Origin: Lachnospiraceae bacterium
GTDB lineage: Bacteria; Bacillota; Clostridia; Lachnospirales; Lachnospiraceae
Reading direction: 5' to 3'
DNA length: 64,000 nucleotides
Assembly (NCBI GenBank): GCA_902362715.1
Contig: CABIXN010000002.1
Location: forward strand, 671,449-735,448
Part shown: positions 34,781 to 43,616 of the stretch, one piece after another
How positions within the stretch are numbered: the stretch's first letter is position 1
Layout: each line of letters starts with the position of its first letter
Translations under genes and position numbers: made by a program
The notes under the pieces: model-generated
What the model was told of the DNA's origin: nothing
What the model saw: the letters and a program-made list of their open reading frames with translations, nothing else
Database searches by the model: none

Positions 34781-36196
34781 TTACCTGCTTTTTGACAATG
34801 GAAGCGTAAAAATAAATTCTGTACCTACCTCTATTGTACTGATGACGTTAATATTTTCATGATGGGCATTGAGAATTTCTTTTACAATTGCAAGTCCCAG
34901 GCCGGTACCTTTTTTATCTTTTCCCCGGGAAATATCTGTTTTGTAAAAACGTTCCCAAATCTTTCCAATAGATTCCTTGGGAATACCAATGCCATGGTCC
35001 TTTACAGAAATAAATACTTTATCGTTTTTTACGGTGGTTTCTATTTTAATTGCGGAACTGGTGTGGCTGAATTTAATGGCATTATCAATCAGATTCTGTA
35101 AAACCAGCTGGATTTTGGATATATCTGCATCAACATATAATTCATTACCTGTGAGAATCAGATCAAATCGTATTTGTTTTTCCAGACTGATCTGCTCAAA
35201 GGTTTGAACCGTCATTTTTATGGTTTGATTCAGATCAAAAGAGGTGATATCCAGTAAATATCCTCTAGAACCATATTGGTTCAGCTCTAAAAGCTCCTGA
35301 GTCAGTTTTTCTAATCGTTCCGTTTCAAAAATAATAACCTGAAGGTAGCGCTCCTGCATTTGGGGCGGAATGGTTCCGTCTGCCATTGCCTGGGCGTAGC
35401 CTTTAATAGAAGTCAGCGGGGAACGGAAGTCATGGGATACATTGGATACAAACTTTCTCTGGTCTTCTTCTAGCGTGCCAAGCTCATGCCGCATGTAATT
35501 AAAAGATGCGGCAATGTATCCCAGCTCATCGTTCTGGTGAATTGCAAGGGGATAATCATAATCTCCGTGGTTATAGTGCATGGCTGCCCGTATCAGTTTT
35601 TTTACGGGAAGATGAACAGATAAAAAGCAGATCAGTAAAATTAAAAGTGACAAAGCATATACAATCAACAGTGTCAGATAAGCTCCGTCTAACAGTCCGC
35701 TTTTCATTTCCATAATATGAGCGTCAGGCATACACAGCAGAACATAGCTGCTGGCCCGGTAATTGTAGGTGATGGGGGAGTATACGCAAAGCATAGATTC
35801 AGAATAATTGTTATAAAAATCGCTCAGTGTATAGTAGCCGCTGCTGAAATCCAGGATATCAAAATCAGAAATTTTTTTCTGGTTATTCAGATAAGAAGTT
35901 TCCAGAGAGCTTACAAGAATAGTTCCTGTATTGTCTACCACATAAATATCGGCATCCAGATACGTGCTGATTGCAGACAGCTGACGCTGAAATTCATTCA
36001 GTGTCAGCTGAGATGAAAAGTTTCCTGACGCATAGCTAGAAGCAATAAGACTGGCTTCTCTGTGCAGAGAAGCAGCAGTGTTTTCTCTCACATAATTCTC
36101 GTTATATTGAGCGGTGAAAATGGCTACAGCAGTGAAACCAAGGATTCCAAAAATAATATAACCGATAATCAGACGCAGTAAAAGTTTCTTTTTCAT
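34781..36196 (-). CDS. Sensor histidine kinase with HAMP domain
   Basis: The protein has 471 residues. Membrane segments lie at about 9-29 and 172-194, with a Cache-like outer domain between them. A HAMP linker follows (about 195-248), then the DHp box KFVSNVSHDFRSPLTSIKGY (His255) and ATPase boxes QNLIDNAIKFSH, DHGIGIPKE and GTGLGLAIVKEIL. It should phosphorylate the response regulator encoded 16 nt upstream. The signal is unknown. Confidence 0.93.
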   Translation of the reverse strand: MKKKLLLRLIIGYIIFGILGFTAVAIFTAQYNENYVRENTAASLHREASLIASSYASGNFSSQLTLNEFQRQLSAISTYLDADIYVVDNTGTILVSSLETSYLNNQKKISDFDILDFSSGYYTLSDFYNNYSESMLCVYSPITYNYRASSYVLLCMPDAHIMEMKSGLLDGAYLTLLIVYALSLLILLICFLSVHLPVKKLIRAAMHYNHGDYDYPLAIHQNDELGYIAASFNYMRHELGTLEEDQRKFVSNVSHDFRSPLTSIKGYAQAMADGTIPPQMQERYLQVIIFETERLEKLTQELLELNQYGSRGYLLDITSFDLNQTIKMTVQTFEQISLEKQIRFDLILTGNELYVDADISKIQLVLQNLIDNAIKFSHTSSAIKIETTVKNDKVFISVKDHGIGIPKESIGKIWERFYKTDISRGKDKKGTGLGLAIVKEILNAHHENINVISTIEVGTEFIFTLPLSKSR

Positions 36197-36212
36197 TTGC
36201 CAGGGCTCCCCG

Positions 36213-36908
36213 TTATTTCAGTTCAAACTTATAGCCGATTCCCCAGACCGTTGAGATTCCCCAGTGGTCGTTATCACGTATTTTTTCTCTGAGCCGCTTG
36301 ACGTGTACATCTACCGTTCTGGTATCTCCGATATATTCATATCCCCAGATGTGATCTAACAGCTGTTCTCTTGTGAAAACCTGGTTTGGAGAAGAAGCAA
36401 GAAAATATAAAAGCTCCAGTTCCTTTGGCGGCATTTCGATATTCTGCCCCAGATAAATAACCGAGTAGTTGGTCTGGTTGATAATAAGATCCGGGTATTC
36501 TACGCATTTAATTCCAGGCGCGGTTTCCTGTTTTACCGGCTGATAGCGCCTGAGAACTGCTTTTACTCTGGCAACTAGTTCCTTAGAGTCAAAGGGTTTC
36601 ATAATATAGTCATCGGCGCCCAGTTCAAGCCCCAGAACTTTATCAAATACTTCCCCTTTTGCGGAAAGCATGATAATAGGAACATTAGAACCTGTGCGGA
36701 TTTCCCGGCATACCTGGTAGCCGTCTATACCAGGAAGCATCAGATCCAGAAGAATCAAATTGGGCTGGTAATTTTTAAACTCCTTCAGGGCGGATTCCCC
36801 GTCGTTTACAATTTTTGTATCAAAACATTCTTTCAGCAGATAGAGTGAGATCAATTCTGCAATATTATTATCATCATCTACAATTAGTATTTTCTGCTTG
36901 CCGGCCAT
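36213..36908 (-). CDS. OmpR/PhoB-family response regulator
   Basis: The protein has 231 residues. The receiver domain has acidic DDD at 11-13, phospho-acceptor Asp55 in LLDLMLPG and Lys104. The winged helix shows PPKELELLYFLASSPNQVFTREQLL and DTRTVDVHVKRLREKI. Pairs with the kinase just downstream. It lies 9 nt after mutS2 on the same strand, so these three genes probably form one transcript. Confidence 0.95.
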   Translation of the reverse strand: MAGKQKILIVDDDNNIAELISLYLLKECFDTKIVNDGESALKEFKNYQPNLILLDLMLPGIDGYQVCREIRTGSNVPIIMLSAKGEVFDKVLGLELGADDYIMKPFDSKELVARVKAVLRRYQPVKQETAPGIKCVEYPDLIINQTNYSVIYLGQNIEMPPKELELLYFLASSPNQVFTREQLLDHIWGYEYIGDTRTVDVHVKRLREKIRDNDHWGISTVWGIGYKFELK

Positions 36909-36917
36909 GGTTACCTC

Positions 36918-39293
36918 CTATTGAAATTCAGCGATGGTTACTCCTGCATCGCCCTCTCCAAATTCGCCCAGATGAAAATCTTTTATAATTTTCTGCCTTT
37001 TCAGATGATTGTGTACAGCTTTTCTCAGGGCACCGGTGCCTTTACCGTGGACAATCCGTACCGTATGCAGATGTGCCAGATAAGCATCGTCCAGATATTT
37101 GTCCAGGATGGAAATTGCCTCGTCTACTGTTTTGCCAATCAGATTAATTTCCGGTGAAATAGAAGCTGATTTTGACATCTTCAGTTTTCCTGTTCCGGTT
37201 TTTGGATGTGCACTTTTCAGCGGGTTTTCCTCTTCCAGCAAAATAAGGTCTTTGATATTAACCTGGGAGCGAAGAATTCCCATTTGTACAAAAAGATTGC
37301 CTTTTGCATCCGGGAGAGTGTGAACGGTTCCTTTTAGATTCATACTAAGCACTTTTACAGAATCCCCCAGACGGAGTTTTTTGGGAATGTTGGTATTGAC
37401 GACGTTTTCTTTTTTCCCGGCAGATTTTTTTCTGGCTTTGTCCATTTTCTGACGGACTTTCTCACGTTCTTTTTCCATGGCCTGAATATCAACAATACCC
37501 TTGCCGTATTTATGAAAATTCCGGATGGTTTCATCTGCTACATTTTTAGCATCCTGTAAAATTGCTGCTGCTTCTTCGTTTGCTTTCAGGAGAATCTTAT
37601 CTCTGCTGCTGTCAAGCTTTTGCTGTCTTGCCTCCAGCCTTTTTTTCAGCTGCTGGGCTTCGTTTTTGTAACGGTTAATTTCCCGGCGCTCCTGCTCAAT
37701 GGTCAGTCTGCTTTCCTCAAGATCAGAAATAATATCCTCAAAGGATGCCTCTTCTTTATCAATCTGTTCACGGGCCTGCTGAATAATATCAGAGGAAAGG
37801 CCAAGTTTTGATGAGATGGCAAAGGCATTGCTTTTTCCGGGGATACCAATCAGCAGCCGGTAAGTAGGGCTTAATGTGTCTACATTAAATTCACAGCAGG
37901 CGTTTTCCACGCCGTCTGTAGACAATGCATAGATTTTAATCTCACTGTAATGGGTAGTGGCCATAGTGCGGATCTGTTTTTGACGAAGGGTGTCTAGTAT
38001 AGAGATTGCAAGGGCAGCGCCTTCTGTGGGATCTGTACCGGCACAGAGTTCATCAAAGAGTACAAGGGAGTCTGAACCTGCATGTTCTAAGATGGATACA
38101 ATGTTTGTCATATGTGAGGAAAAGGTGCTTAAGCTCTGTTCGATGCTCTGCTCATCTCCGATATCGGCATATACTTCCCGGAAAACAGCCAGTTCTGATC
38201 GGTCACCGGCTGGTATATGCAGCCCAGACTGCCCCATCAGAGTGAAAAGTCCTACTGTTTTTAAAGATACCGTTTTTCCTCCGGTGTTGGGACCGGTAAC
38301 AATCAGCAGATGAAATTCATCTCCCAGCCTTACATCTATGGGAACGACTTTATGTTTATCCAGCAGAGGATGCCGTCCCTGACGGATCTTGATGAGCCCT
38401 CTGGTATTAAATTCCGGGGCCATACCGTTATGGATTCTGGCAAGCTGAGCCTTAGCAAAGATAAAATCAAGTTCTGTCAGTATCCGGTAATTATCCCGGA
38501 TATATGGAATATAATCGGCGGTGAGGTTGCTTAAATTAGCCAGTATAATGTCAATTTCTTCTTTTTCTTTTAAGAATTGCTCCTTTAATTCATTATTTAG
38601 TTTGACCACAGACATAGGTTCGATAAAAAGCGTGGAGCCTGTAGATGACTGGTCATGAATCATGCCCGGAACCTGGTTTTTATATTCTGCTTTTACAGGC
38701 AGACAGTAGCGGTCATTGCGCATAGTAATGACCGCTTCCTGCAGGTAAGTTCTTGTGGATGAACTGTTTAACAGGGAGTTCATAGCATTGTGGATTTTTG
38801 TATTAATATTTCGAATCATCCGGCGGATATTATGGAGTGCGGGACTTGCATCGTCGCTGATTTCATCCTCATCTACAATACAGTGCCGTATTTCCTCGAG
38901 GAGGGGAGTCAGCGGTTCGATGGCTGAAAAACGCTGGTTTAGAGAATCTGGGGGCAGATCTGTACGCACTTCTCTTGAGTAGGATTTTGCCCGTTTGGCA
39001 GTCTCTAAAAGTCTGCAGATGGAAAGCAGCTCTGTAATGCTTAAGGCAGCTCCGATTTCTAAACGTTTCATGGATGCTTCCGGATTAAAGAGACCTGAAA
39101 ATGAAAGGGAGCCTTTCTGATAAATACGGGAGAGTGCATCTTTCGTTTCTTTCTGGGCAGTGCGGATTGCGTGGATGTCTGTCAGAGGTTTTAACTGAAG
39201 ACACAGTTCCCGGCCGGAGACAGAAGTAGCCTGCTGTGCAAGCTGCTGAATAATTTTATCAAATTCTAATATTTTTAATGATTTAGGATTCAT
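36918..39293 (-). CDS. mutS2: Endonuclease MutS2
   Basis: The protein has 791 residues. It contains a MutS-like core and clamp, the ABC-type ATPase with LIVTGPNTGGKTVSLKTVGL (Walker A) and LVLFDELCAGTDPTEGAAL (Walker B), a long coiled coil (about 520-640) and a C-terminal Smr nuclease domain with VRIVHGKGTGALRKAVHNHL. It lacks the mismatch-recognition domain of MutS1. In Firmicutes it acts on recombination intermediates and on collided ribosomes. It heads an operon with the two-component pair. The 220-nt gap to the divergent gene at 39514 holds the promoters. Confidence 0.96.
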   Translation of the reverse strand: MNPKSLKILEFDKIIQQLAQQATSVSGRELCLQLKPLTDIHAIRTAQKETKDALSRIYQKGSLSFSGLFNPEASMKRLEIGAALSITELLSICRLLETAKRAKSYSREVRTDLPPDSLNQRFSAIEPLTPLLEEIRHCIVDEDEISDDASPALHNIRRMIRNINTKIHNAMNSLLNSSSTRTYLQEAVITMRNDRYCLPVKAEYKNQVPGMIHDQSSTGSTLFIEPMSVVKLNNELKEQFLKEKEEIDIILANLSNLTADYIPYIRDNYRILTELDFIFAKAQLARIHNGMAPEFNTRGLIKIRQGRHPLLDKHKVVPIDVRLGDEFHLLIVTGPNTGGKTVSLKTVGLFTLMGQSGLHIPAGDRSELAVFREVYADIGDEQSIEQSLSTFSSHMTNIVSILEHAGSDSLVLFDELCAGTDPTEGAALAISILDTLRQKQIRTMATTHYSEIKIYALSTDGVENACCEFNVDTLSPTYRLLIGIPGKSNAFAISSKLGLSSDIIQQAREQIDKEEASFEDIISDLEESRLTIEQERREINRYKNEAQQLKKRLEARQQKLDSSRDKILLKANEEAAAILQDAKNVADETIRNFHKYGKGIVDIQAMEKEREKVRQKMDKARKKSAGKKENVVNTNIPKKLRLGDSVKVLSMNLKGTVHTLPDAKGNLFVQMGILRSQVNIKDLILLEEENPLKSAHPKTGTGKLKMSKSASISPEINLIGKTVDEAISILDKYLDDAYLAHLHTVRIVHGKGTGALRKAVHNHLKRQKIIKDFHLGEFGEGDAGVTIAEFQ

Positions 39294-39464
39294 GGATACC
39301 TCTTTAATGTTTCTGTTAAGTAAAACTTTATTATCTATTATTTTAAAAGTAATGTTTCATCAGAATAAAACAACCCACTTTATTTTACTCTAAATTTTCC
39401 AGACTGAAAAGTAAAATTTAGCCGGAATACTTACTTTATGCGGGACCGGAACAGGAATTAGTTA

Positions 39465-39493
39465 TTGCAACTGTTTTACAGAAACCGTATAAT
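39465..39493 (+). promoter_or_regulatory. Sigma-A promoter of the HtrA-like gene
   Basis: TTGCAA (39465-39470), 17-bp spacer, TATAAT (39488-39493). Transcription would start about 15 nt before the ATG, giving a very short leader that just holds the GAAAGAGG ribosome binding site. Confidence 0.7.
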
Positions 39494-39513
39494 TATGAAA
39501 GAGGTGCGCTTCA

Positions 39514-40752
39514 ATGGATGATAAAAAAACAAATGATTATCGTTTTGTAAACGAAACAACCAAAAAGATACCTCCCAACTGGAAGCAGTTTGGGACAAAG
39601 CTGGGCATTGTTGTTTTTTTTGCCGCTGTATTCGGAGCTGTTGCATGCCTGGTATTCAGTCTTCTTAAGCCTGCGGTGGAAGGCAGGATTATGAAACATA
39701 ATATTAGTCTGGATGATTCGTCCCAGGAAGCGGAGGAAGAGCCGGAGCAGATTGTAATACAGGAAAATAAAGAAATGACACTGGAAGATTATGAGCAGCT
39801 GGAAAATCAGCTTTACAGTGTCGGGAAAGATGCCAGAAAGTCAGTGGTTGAGATTGTAAGTGTTACCAGCGAAAAGGACTGGTTTGACAGTGATTATGAG
39901 TCCTCCGGACAGGGAGCCGGAATCATTGTTGCGGATACCGCCAATGAATATCTGATTTTAACGGAACGCAATCTTGTTTCTGAAGCAAAAAAGCTTCAGG
40001 TTCAATTTTATGGAGATCATGTGGCATCTGCCAGAATAAAGGCATTTGACGCCAATACAGGGATTGCCGTTTTAAGTGTAGATAAGCGGGAACTTGAGTC
40101 GGATACTTTAAAGCAGATAACAGCATTAAAAATCGGCAGTTCCTCAGCACTTGTATCCGGAGATCTGGCTGTGGCAGTTGGAAGTCCTCAGGGAGATGCA
40201 GGTTCTGTTCTGACTGGCAGGATTACTTCTGTGAACAAGCGGATTTCTACATCGGATATTAACTTTAAAGTGCTGACTACCGATATGGAGATTCCATCTA
40301 CAGCAGGCGGTGTGCTGCTTAATACAAAAGGAGAGCTGATTGGACTGATTACTCATTTGTATAATCCGGGAGAGAGCAGAACACAGCTTATGGCACTGCC
40401 TTTTTCTGAGATTACAGAGCTGGTGGAGAAACTTTCCAACGGGAAAAGCATCCCTTATCTTGGGATTCGTTTTAGCGAGGTGACACAGCAGATTTCAGGA
40501 GATTATGATCTGCCGGAGGGAATTTATATAAAATCTGTTGATCTGGATTCTCCCGCTATGACAGCTGGGCTGCAGGCAGGGGATATTCTGGTGGAGATGA
40601 ATGGTCAGGAAATTTTGACAGAGAGCGCATTTACAAAAGCGCTGTGGGAAACAAAGGAAGATCAGGAGGTTAAGCTTATAGTAAAACGGCTTGGAAGCGG
40701 AAATGCCTATCAGAGTGTTTCCTGTGAAGCTGTTATTGGCAGGATGAAATAG
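39514..40752 (+). CDS. Membrane-anchored HtrA-like protein, catalytically inactive, with PDZ domain
   Basis: The protein has 412 residues: cytosolic N-terminus, one membrane segment (about 29-51), trypsin-like domain (about 100-300) and PDZ domain (about 312-405, YLGIRFSEVTQQ...AGLQAGDILVEMNG). In active HtrA the triad sits in TNNHVV, TDxAVL and GNSGG; here these positions read TERNLV (Asn153), TGIAVL (Gly183) and STAGGVLL (Ala264). All three catalytic residues are therefore replaced while the fold motifs remain. It is probably a pseudoprotease that binds rather than cuts exported proteins. It has its own promoter; the YhaM-like gene follows 49 nt later. Confidence 0.85.
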   Translation: MDDKKTNDYRFVNETTKKIPPNWKQFGTKLGIVVFFAAVFGAVACLVFSLLKPAVEGRIMKHNISLDDSSQEAEEEPEQIVIQENKEMTLEDYEQLENQLYSVGKDARKSVVEIVSVTSEKDWFDSDYESSGQGAGIIVADTANEYLILTERNLVSEAKKLQVQFYGDHVASARIKAFDANTGIAVLSVDKRELESDTLKQITALKIGSSSALVSGDLAVAVGSPQGDAGSVLTGRITSVNKRISTSDINFKVLTTDMEIPSTAGGVLLNTKGELIGLITHLYNPGESRTQLMALPFSEITELVEKLSNGKSIPYLGIRFSEVTQQISGDYDLPEGIYIKSVDLDSPAMTAGLQAGDILVEMNGQEILTESAFTKALWETKEDQEVKLIVKRLGSGNAYQSVSCEAVIGRMK

Positions 40753-40801
40753 TGATCTGGCAAGACTTTCAGATAGAGATATTACAATTAAGGAGATTGA
40801 G

Positions 40802-41746
40802 ATGAGATATATTGAAACATTACGAGAAGGTGAACGTATAGGGGAGGTTTATCTTTGCAAGCATAAACAGACGGCATTGACAAAAGCCGGAAAGCCGTAT
40901 GATAACCTGATTTTACAGGATAAAACAGGAACGCTGGATGGAAAAATATGGGATGTTGGGTCTTCTGGAATTGAAGATTTTGATACTCTGGATTATATCT
41001 ATGTAGTAGGGGATGTGACCAGTTTTCAGGGGACTTTGCAGCTGAACGTAAAGCGGGTCCGGAAAATGGCAGAGGGAGAGTATGAACCAGCGGATTATCT
41101 GCCGGTGAGTGAAAAAGATATACCTAAAATGTATGGGGAACTGATGGGTATCGTTCAGAGTCTTAAAAATCCATATTTGAAAAAACTAGCGGAATCTTTT
41201 TTTGCGGATCCTGTTTTTGCAAAACGCTTTCAGTTTCATTCAGCTGCGAAAAGTGTTCATCACGGGTATGTTGGGGGACTGCTGGAGCATACGCTAAGCG
41301 TGACTCAGCTTTGTGATTTTTACAGCAGCCAGTATCCTATTTTAAACCGTGATCTGTTGTTGTGTGCAGCTATGTTTCATGATATTGGGAAGCTGGTAGA
41401 ACTTTCTACTTTTCCGGCAAATGATTACACAGATGACGGCCAGCTGCTTGGACATATCATGATTGGAACGGAGATGGTAAGTGACCGGATCCGTACCATA
41501 GAAGGGTTTCCGGTAAAACTTGCCGCTGAATTAAAACATTGTATTCTTGCGCATCACGGAGAATTGGAATATGGCTCTCCCAAAAAACCGGCACTTGTTG
41601 AGGCACTTGCCTTAAGTTTTGCGGATAATACGGATGCGAAAATGGAGACGATGAAAGAAGCACTGTCCAATGCGCCGGAAGGCAGTGCGGAGTGGCAGGG
41701 GTATAACCGTCTGCTGGAAACCAACATTCGAAGAACCAGTAAATAA
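40802..41746 (+). CDS. YhaM-like 3'-5' exoribonuclease (OB fold + HD domain)
   Basis: The protein has 314 residues. The N-terminal OB fold (about 10-95) is followed by an HD phosphohydrolase domain with HHGYVGGLLEHTLSV, AAMFHDIGKLVEL and the later LKHCILAHHGELEYGSP histidines. This layout matches YhaM/CBF1 exonucleases, which trim RNA or DNA 3' ends. AAGGAG lies upstream. Confidence 0.88.
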   Translation: MRYIETLREGERIGEVYLCKHKQTALTKAGKPYDNLILQDKTGTLDGKIWDVGSSGIEDFDTLDYIYVVGDVTSFQGTLQLNVKRVRKMAEGEYEPADYLPVSEKDIPKMYGELMGIVQSLKNPYLKKLAESFFADPVFAKRFQFHSAAKSVHHGYVGGLLEHTLSVTQLCDFYSSQYPILNRDLLLCAAMFHDIGKLVELSTFPANDYTDDGQLLGHIMIGTEMVSDRIRTIEGFPVKLAAELKHCILAHHGELEYGSPKKPALVEALALSFADNTDAKMETMKEALSNAPEGSAEWQGYNRLLETNIRRTSK

Positions 41747-41753
41747 TACAACA

Positions 41754-41791
41754 ACAGCTGTCAGAGTGGGAAGAAAGCTTCTGACAGCTGT
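41754..41791 (+). terminator. Hairpin between yhaM-like gene and rlmD
   Basis: ACAGCTGTCAGA (41754-41765) pairs perfectly with TCTGACAGCTGT (41780-41791). Only three T follow, so termination is likely partial; rlmD begins 19 nt later. Confidence 0.6.
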
Positions 41792-41809
41792 TTCGATATG
41801 AGGACCATT

Positions 41810-43483
41810 ATGCAGAAAAATGATGAAGTTGAATTGGTAATAGAGGATATGGGAACTGCTGGTGAGGGAATTGGGAAAACCGGTGGAATGACGCTGTTTG
41901 TAAAGGATGCTCTCATTGGCGACAGGATACGTGCCAAAATAGTAAAACTGAAAAAAAGTTATGGCTATGGCAGGCTGATGGAGATTTTAGAACCGTCTCC
42001 CTGGAGGACAGAAGCGAAATGTTCCTTTCACCGTCAGTGCGGAGGCTGCCAGATTCAGGCTCTTGATTATGAAAAACAACTGGAGTTTAAACAAAAAAAA
42101 GTCCTTAGTAATTTGCAGCACATTGGTGGTTTTTTAAACCCTCCCATGGAATCGGTGGTGGGAATGGAGGTGCCCTATTATTATCGGAATAAAGCGCAGT
42201 TTCCCATAGGAACAGATAAAAATGGAAGGATTATCACCGGATTTTATGCCGGCAGGACCCATCAGATTATAGCAAATCGGGAATGTGCTCTTGGTGTTTG
42301 GGTTAACCGTAAAATTCTGGATATTGTAATTGGCGTCATGGAGAAATATAATGTGACAGCCTATGATGAAAAAAGCGGAAAGGGTCTGATGCGCCATGTT
42401 CTGATCCGCTATGGATTTGCAACAAAAGAAATTATGGTATGTCTGATTATCAACGGAAAGACACTGCCTTATGCAGATGTATTTGTTTCTGAGTTATGTA
42501 AACTTGAAGGCATGACTTCCATATCTATTAATATGAATCAGAAAAATACAAATGTGATCTTGGGCAGTCATATAGAAGTGCTATGGGGACTGCCATATAT
42601 TACAGATTATATTGGAGATATCAAGTATCAGATTTCACCTCTTTCCTTTTATCAGGTAAATCCTGTACAGACAGAGAAACTGTACGGACTGGCCCTTGAG
42701 TATGCAGATTTAAAAGGGCATGAAACTGTCTGGGATCTGTATTGCGGAATTGGAACTATTTCACTGTTTTTAGCCGGGAAGGCAAAACGGGTATTTGGAG
42801 TGGAGATTGTTCCCCAGGCTATTGAAGATGCCAGGCGGAATGCAGAAATTAATCACATACAGAATGCAGAATTTTTTACGGGAAAAGCTGAGGAGATTCT
42901 GCCGGAATTTTATGAAAAAGAGCGCAGAAGGGGCCGGCAGGCCTATGCAGATGTCATTGTTGTAGATCCTCCCAGAAAGGGCTGCGACAAGGCACTTTTG
43001 GATACGATACTGCTTATGAAGCCAGAACGAATTGTATATGTAAGCTGTGATTCAGCTACACTGGCCAGAGATTTAAAAATTTTGTGCAACAGAGATTATG
43101 AATTAAGGCGGGTGCGGCCGGTGGATCAGTTCTGTCATACGAGCCATGTGGAGACTGTAGTATTGCTTTCCCACAAAAAGCCAGACGGACATATCAACGT
43201 AAAAGTTGAGTTTGGCGAAGGTGAGGGAAAAGTTCCGCTTGATAATATCGCTAAAAGAGTCGAAGAGTACAAGCCCAAAGAGCGAGTGACCTACAAAATG
43301 ATAAAAGAGTACACAGAAGCTAAATACGGCTTCAAAGTACATACCGCATATATCGCAGAGGTAAAGAGAGATTTAGGCTTGCCGATGTATGACGCTTCCA
43401 ATGCGGCGGAAGAATTGAAACATCCGACGGCAGAGAAGGTGGAAGCAATCAAAGATGCTTTGAAGCATTTTGAAGTCATCTAA
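41810..43483 (+). CDS. rlmD: 23S rRNA (uracil-5)-methyltransferase RlmD/RumA type, with extra C-terminal tail
   Basis: The protein has 557 residues. It contains a TRAM domain, the [4Fe-4S] site CSFHRQCGGCQ plus a later Cys in NRECALG, SAM motif VWDLYCGIGTISLFLAG, DPPRKGCDKALL and the catalytic Cys in VYVSCDSATLARDL. RlmD makes m5U in 23S rRNA. Normal proteins end soon after HTSHVETVVLLS; here about 100 further residues follow (VKVEFGEGEGK...VTYKMIKEYTEAKYGFKV...KHFEVI), a helical tail with its own character. rumA/rlmD 3' ends are used by some integrative elements in Firmicutes, and an AT-rich cassette starts right after. The ATG at 41810 fits GAGGACC; 41798 is an alternative. Confidence 0.9.
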   Translation: MQKNDEVELVIEDMGTAGEGIGKTGGMTLFVKDALIGDRIRAKIVKLKKSYGYGRLMEILEPSPWRTEAKCSFHRQCGGCQIQALDYEKQLEFKQKKVLSNLQHIGGFLNPPMESVVGMEVPYYYRNKAQFPIGTDKNGRIITGFYAGRTHQIIANRECALGVWVNRKILDIVIGVMEKYNVTAYDEKSGKGLMRHVLIRYGFATKEIMVCLIINGKTLPYADVFVSELCKLEGMTSISINMNQKNTNVILGSHIEVLWGLPYITDYIGDIKYQISPLSFYQVNPVQTEKLYGLALEYADLKGHETVWDLYCGIGTISLFLAGKAKRVFGVEIVPQAIEDARRNAEINHIQNAEFFTGKAEEILPEFYEKERRRGRQAYADVIVVDPPRKGCDKALLDTILLMKPERIVYVSCDSATLARDLKILCNRDYELRRVRPVDQFCHTSHVETVVLLSHKKPDGHINVKVEFGEGEGKVPLDNIAKRVEEYKPKERVTYKMIKEYTEAKYGFKVHTAYIAEVKRDLGLPMYDASNAAEELKHPTAEKVEAIKDALKHFEVI

Positions 43484-43535
43484 ACTCACGAGTGTATCAT
43501 TAGAAATAGTGGTACAATAGAAAAATTAGAAGCAA

Positions 43536-43546
43536 TGTGATACAAT
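43536..43546 (+). promoter_or_regulatory. Putative extended -10 promoter of the kinase cassette
   Basis: TGATACAAT (43538-43546) is an extended -10 element; a second -10-like GGTACAAT lies at 43511-43518. No good -35 is visible. AT content rises sharply here. Confidence 0.35.
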
Positions 43547-43616
43547 GAATAAAAATCATTGAAAGAGAAGTATTACTTAAATTAAAGGAAGAGAAGGGAT
43601 TAGGGAGGTCTTGTGA

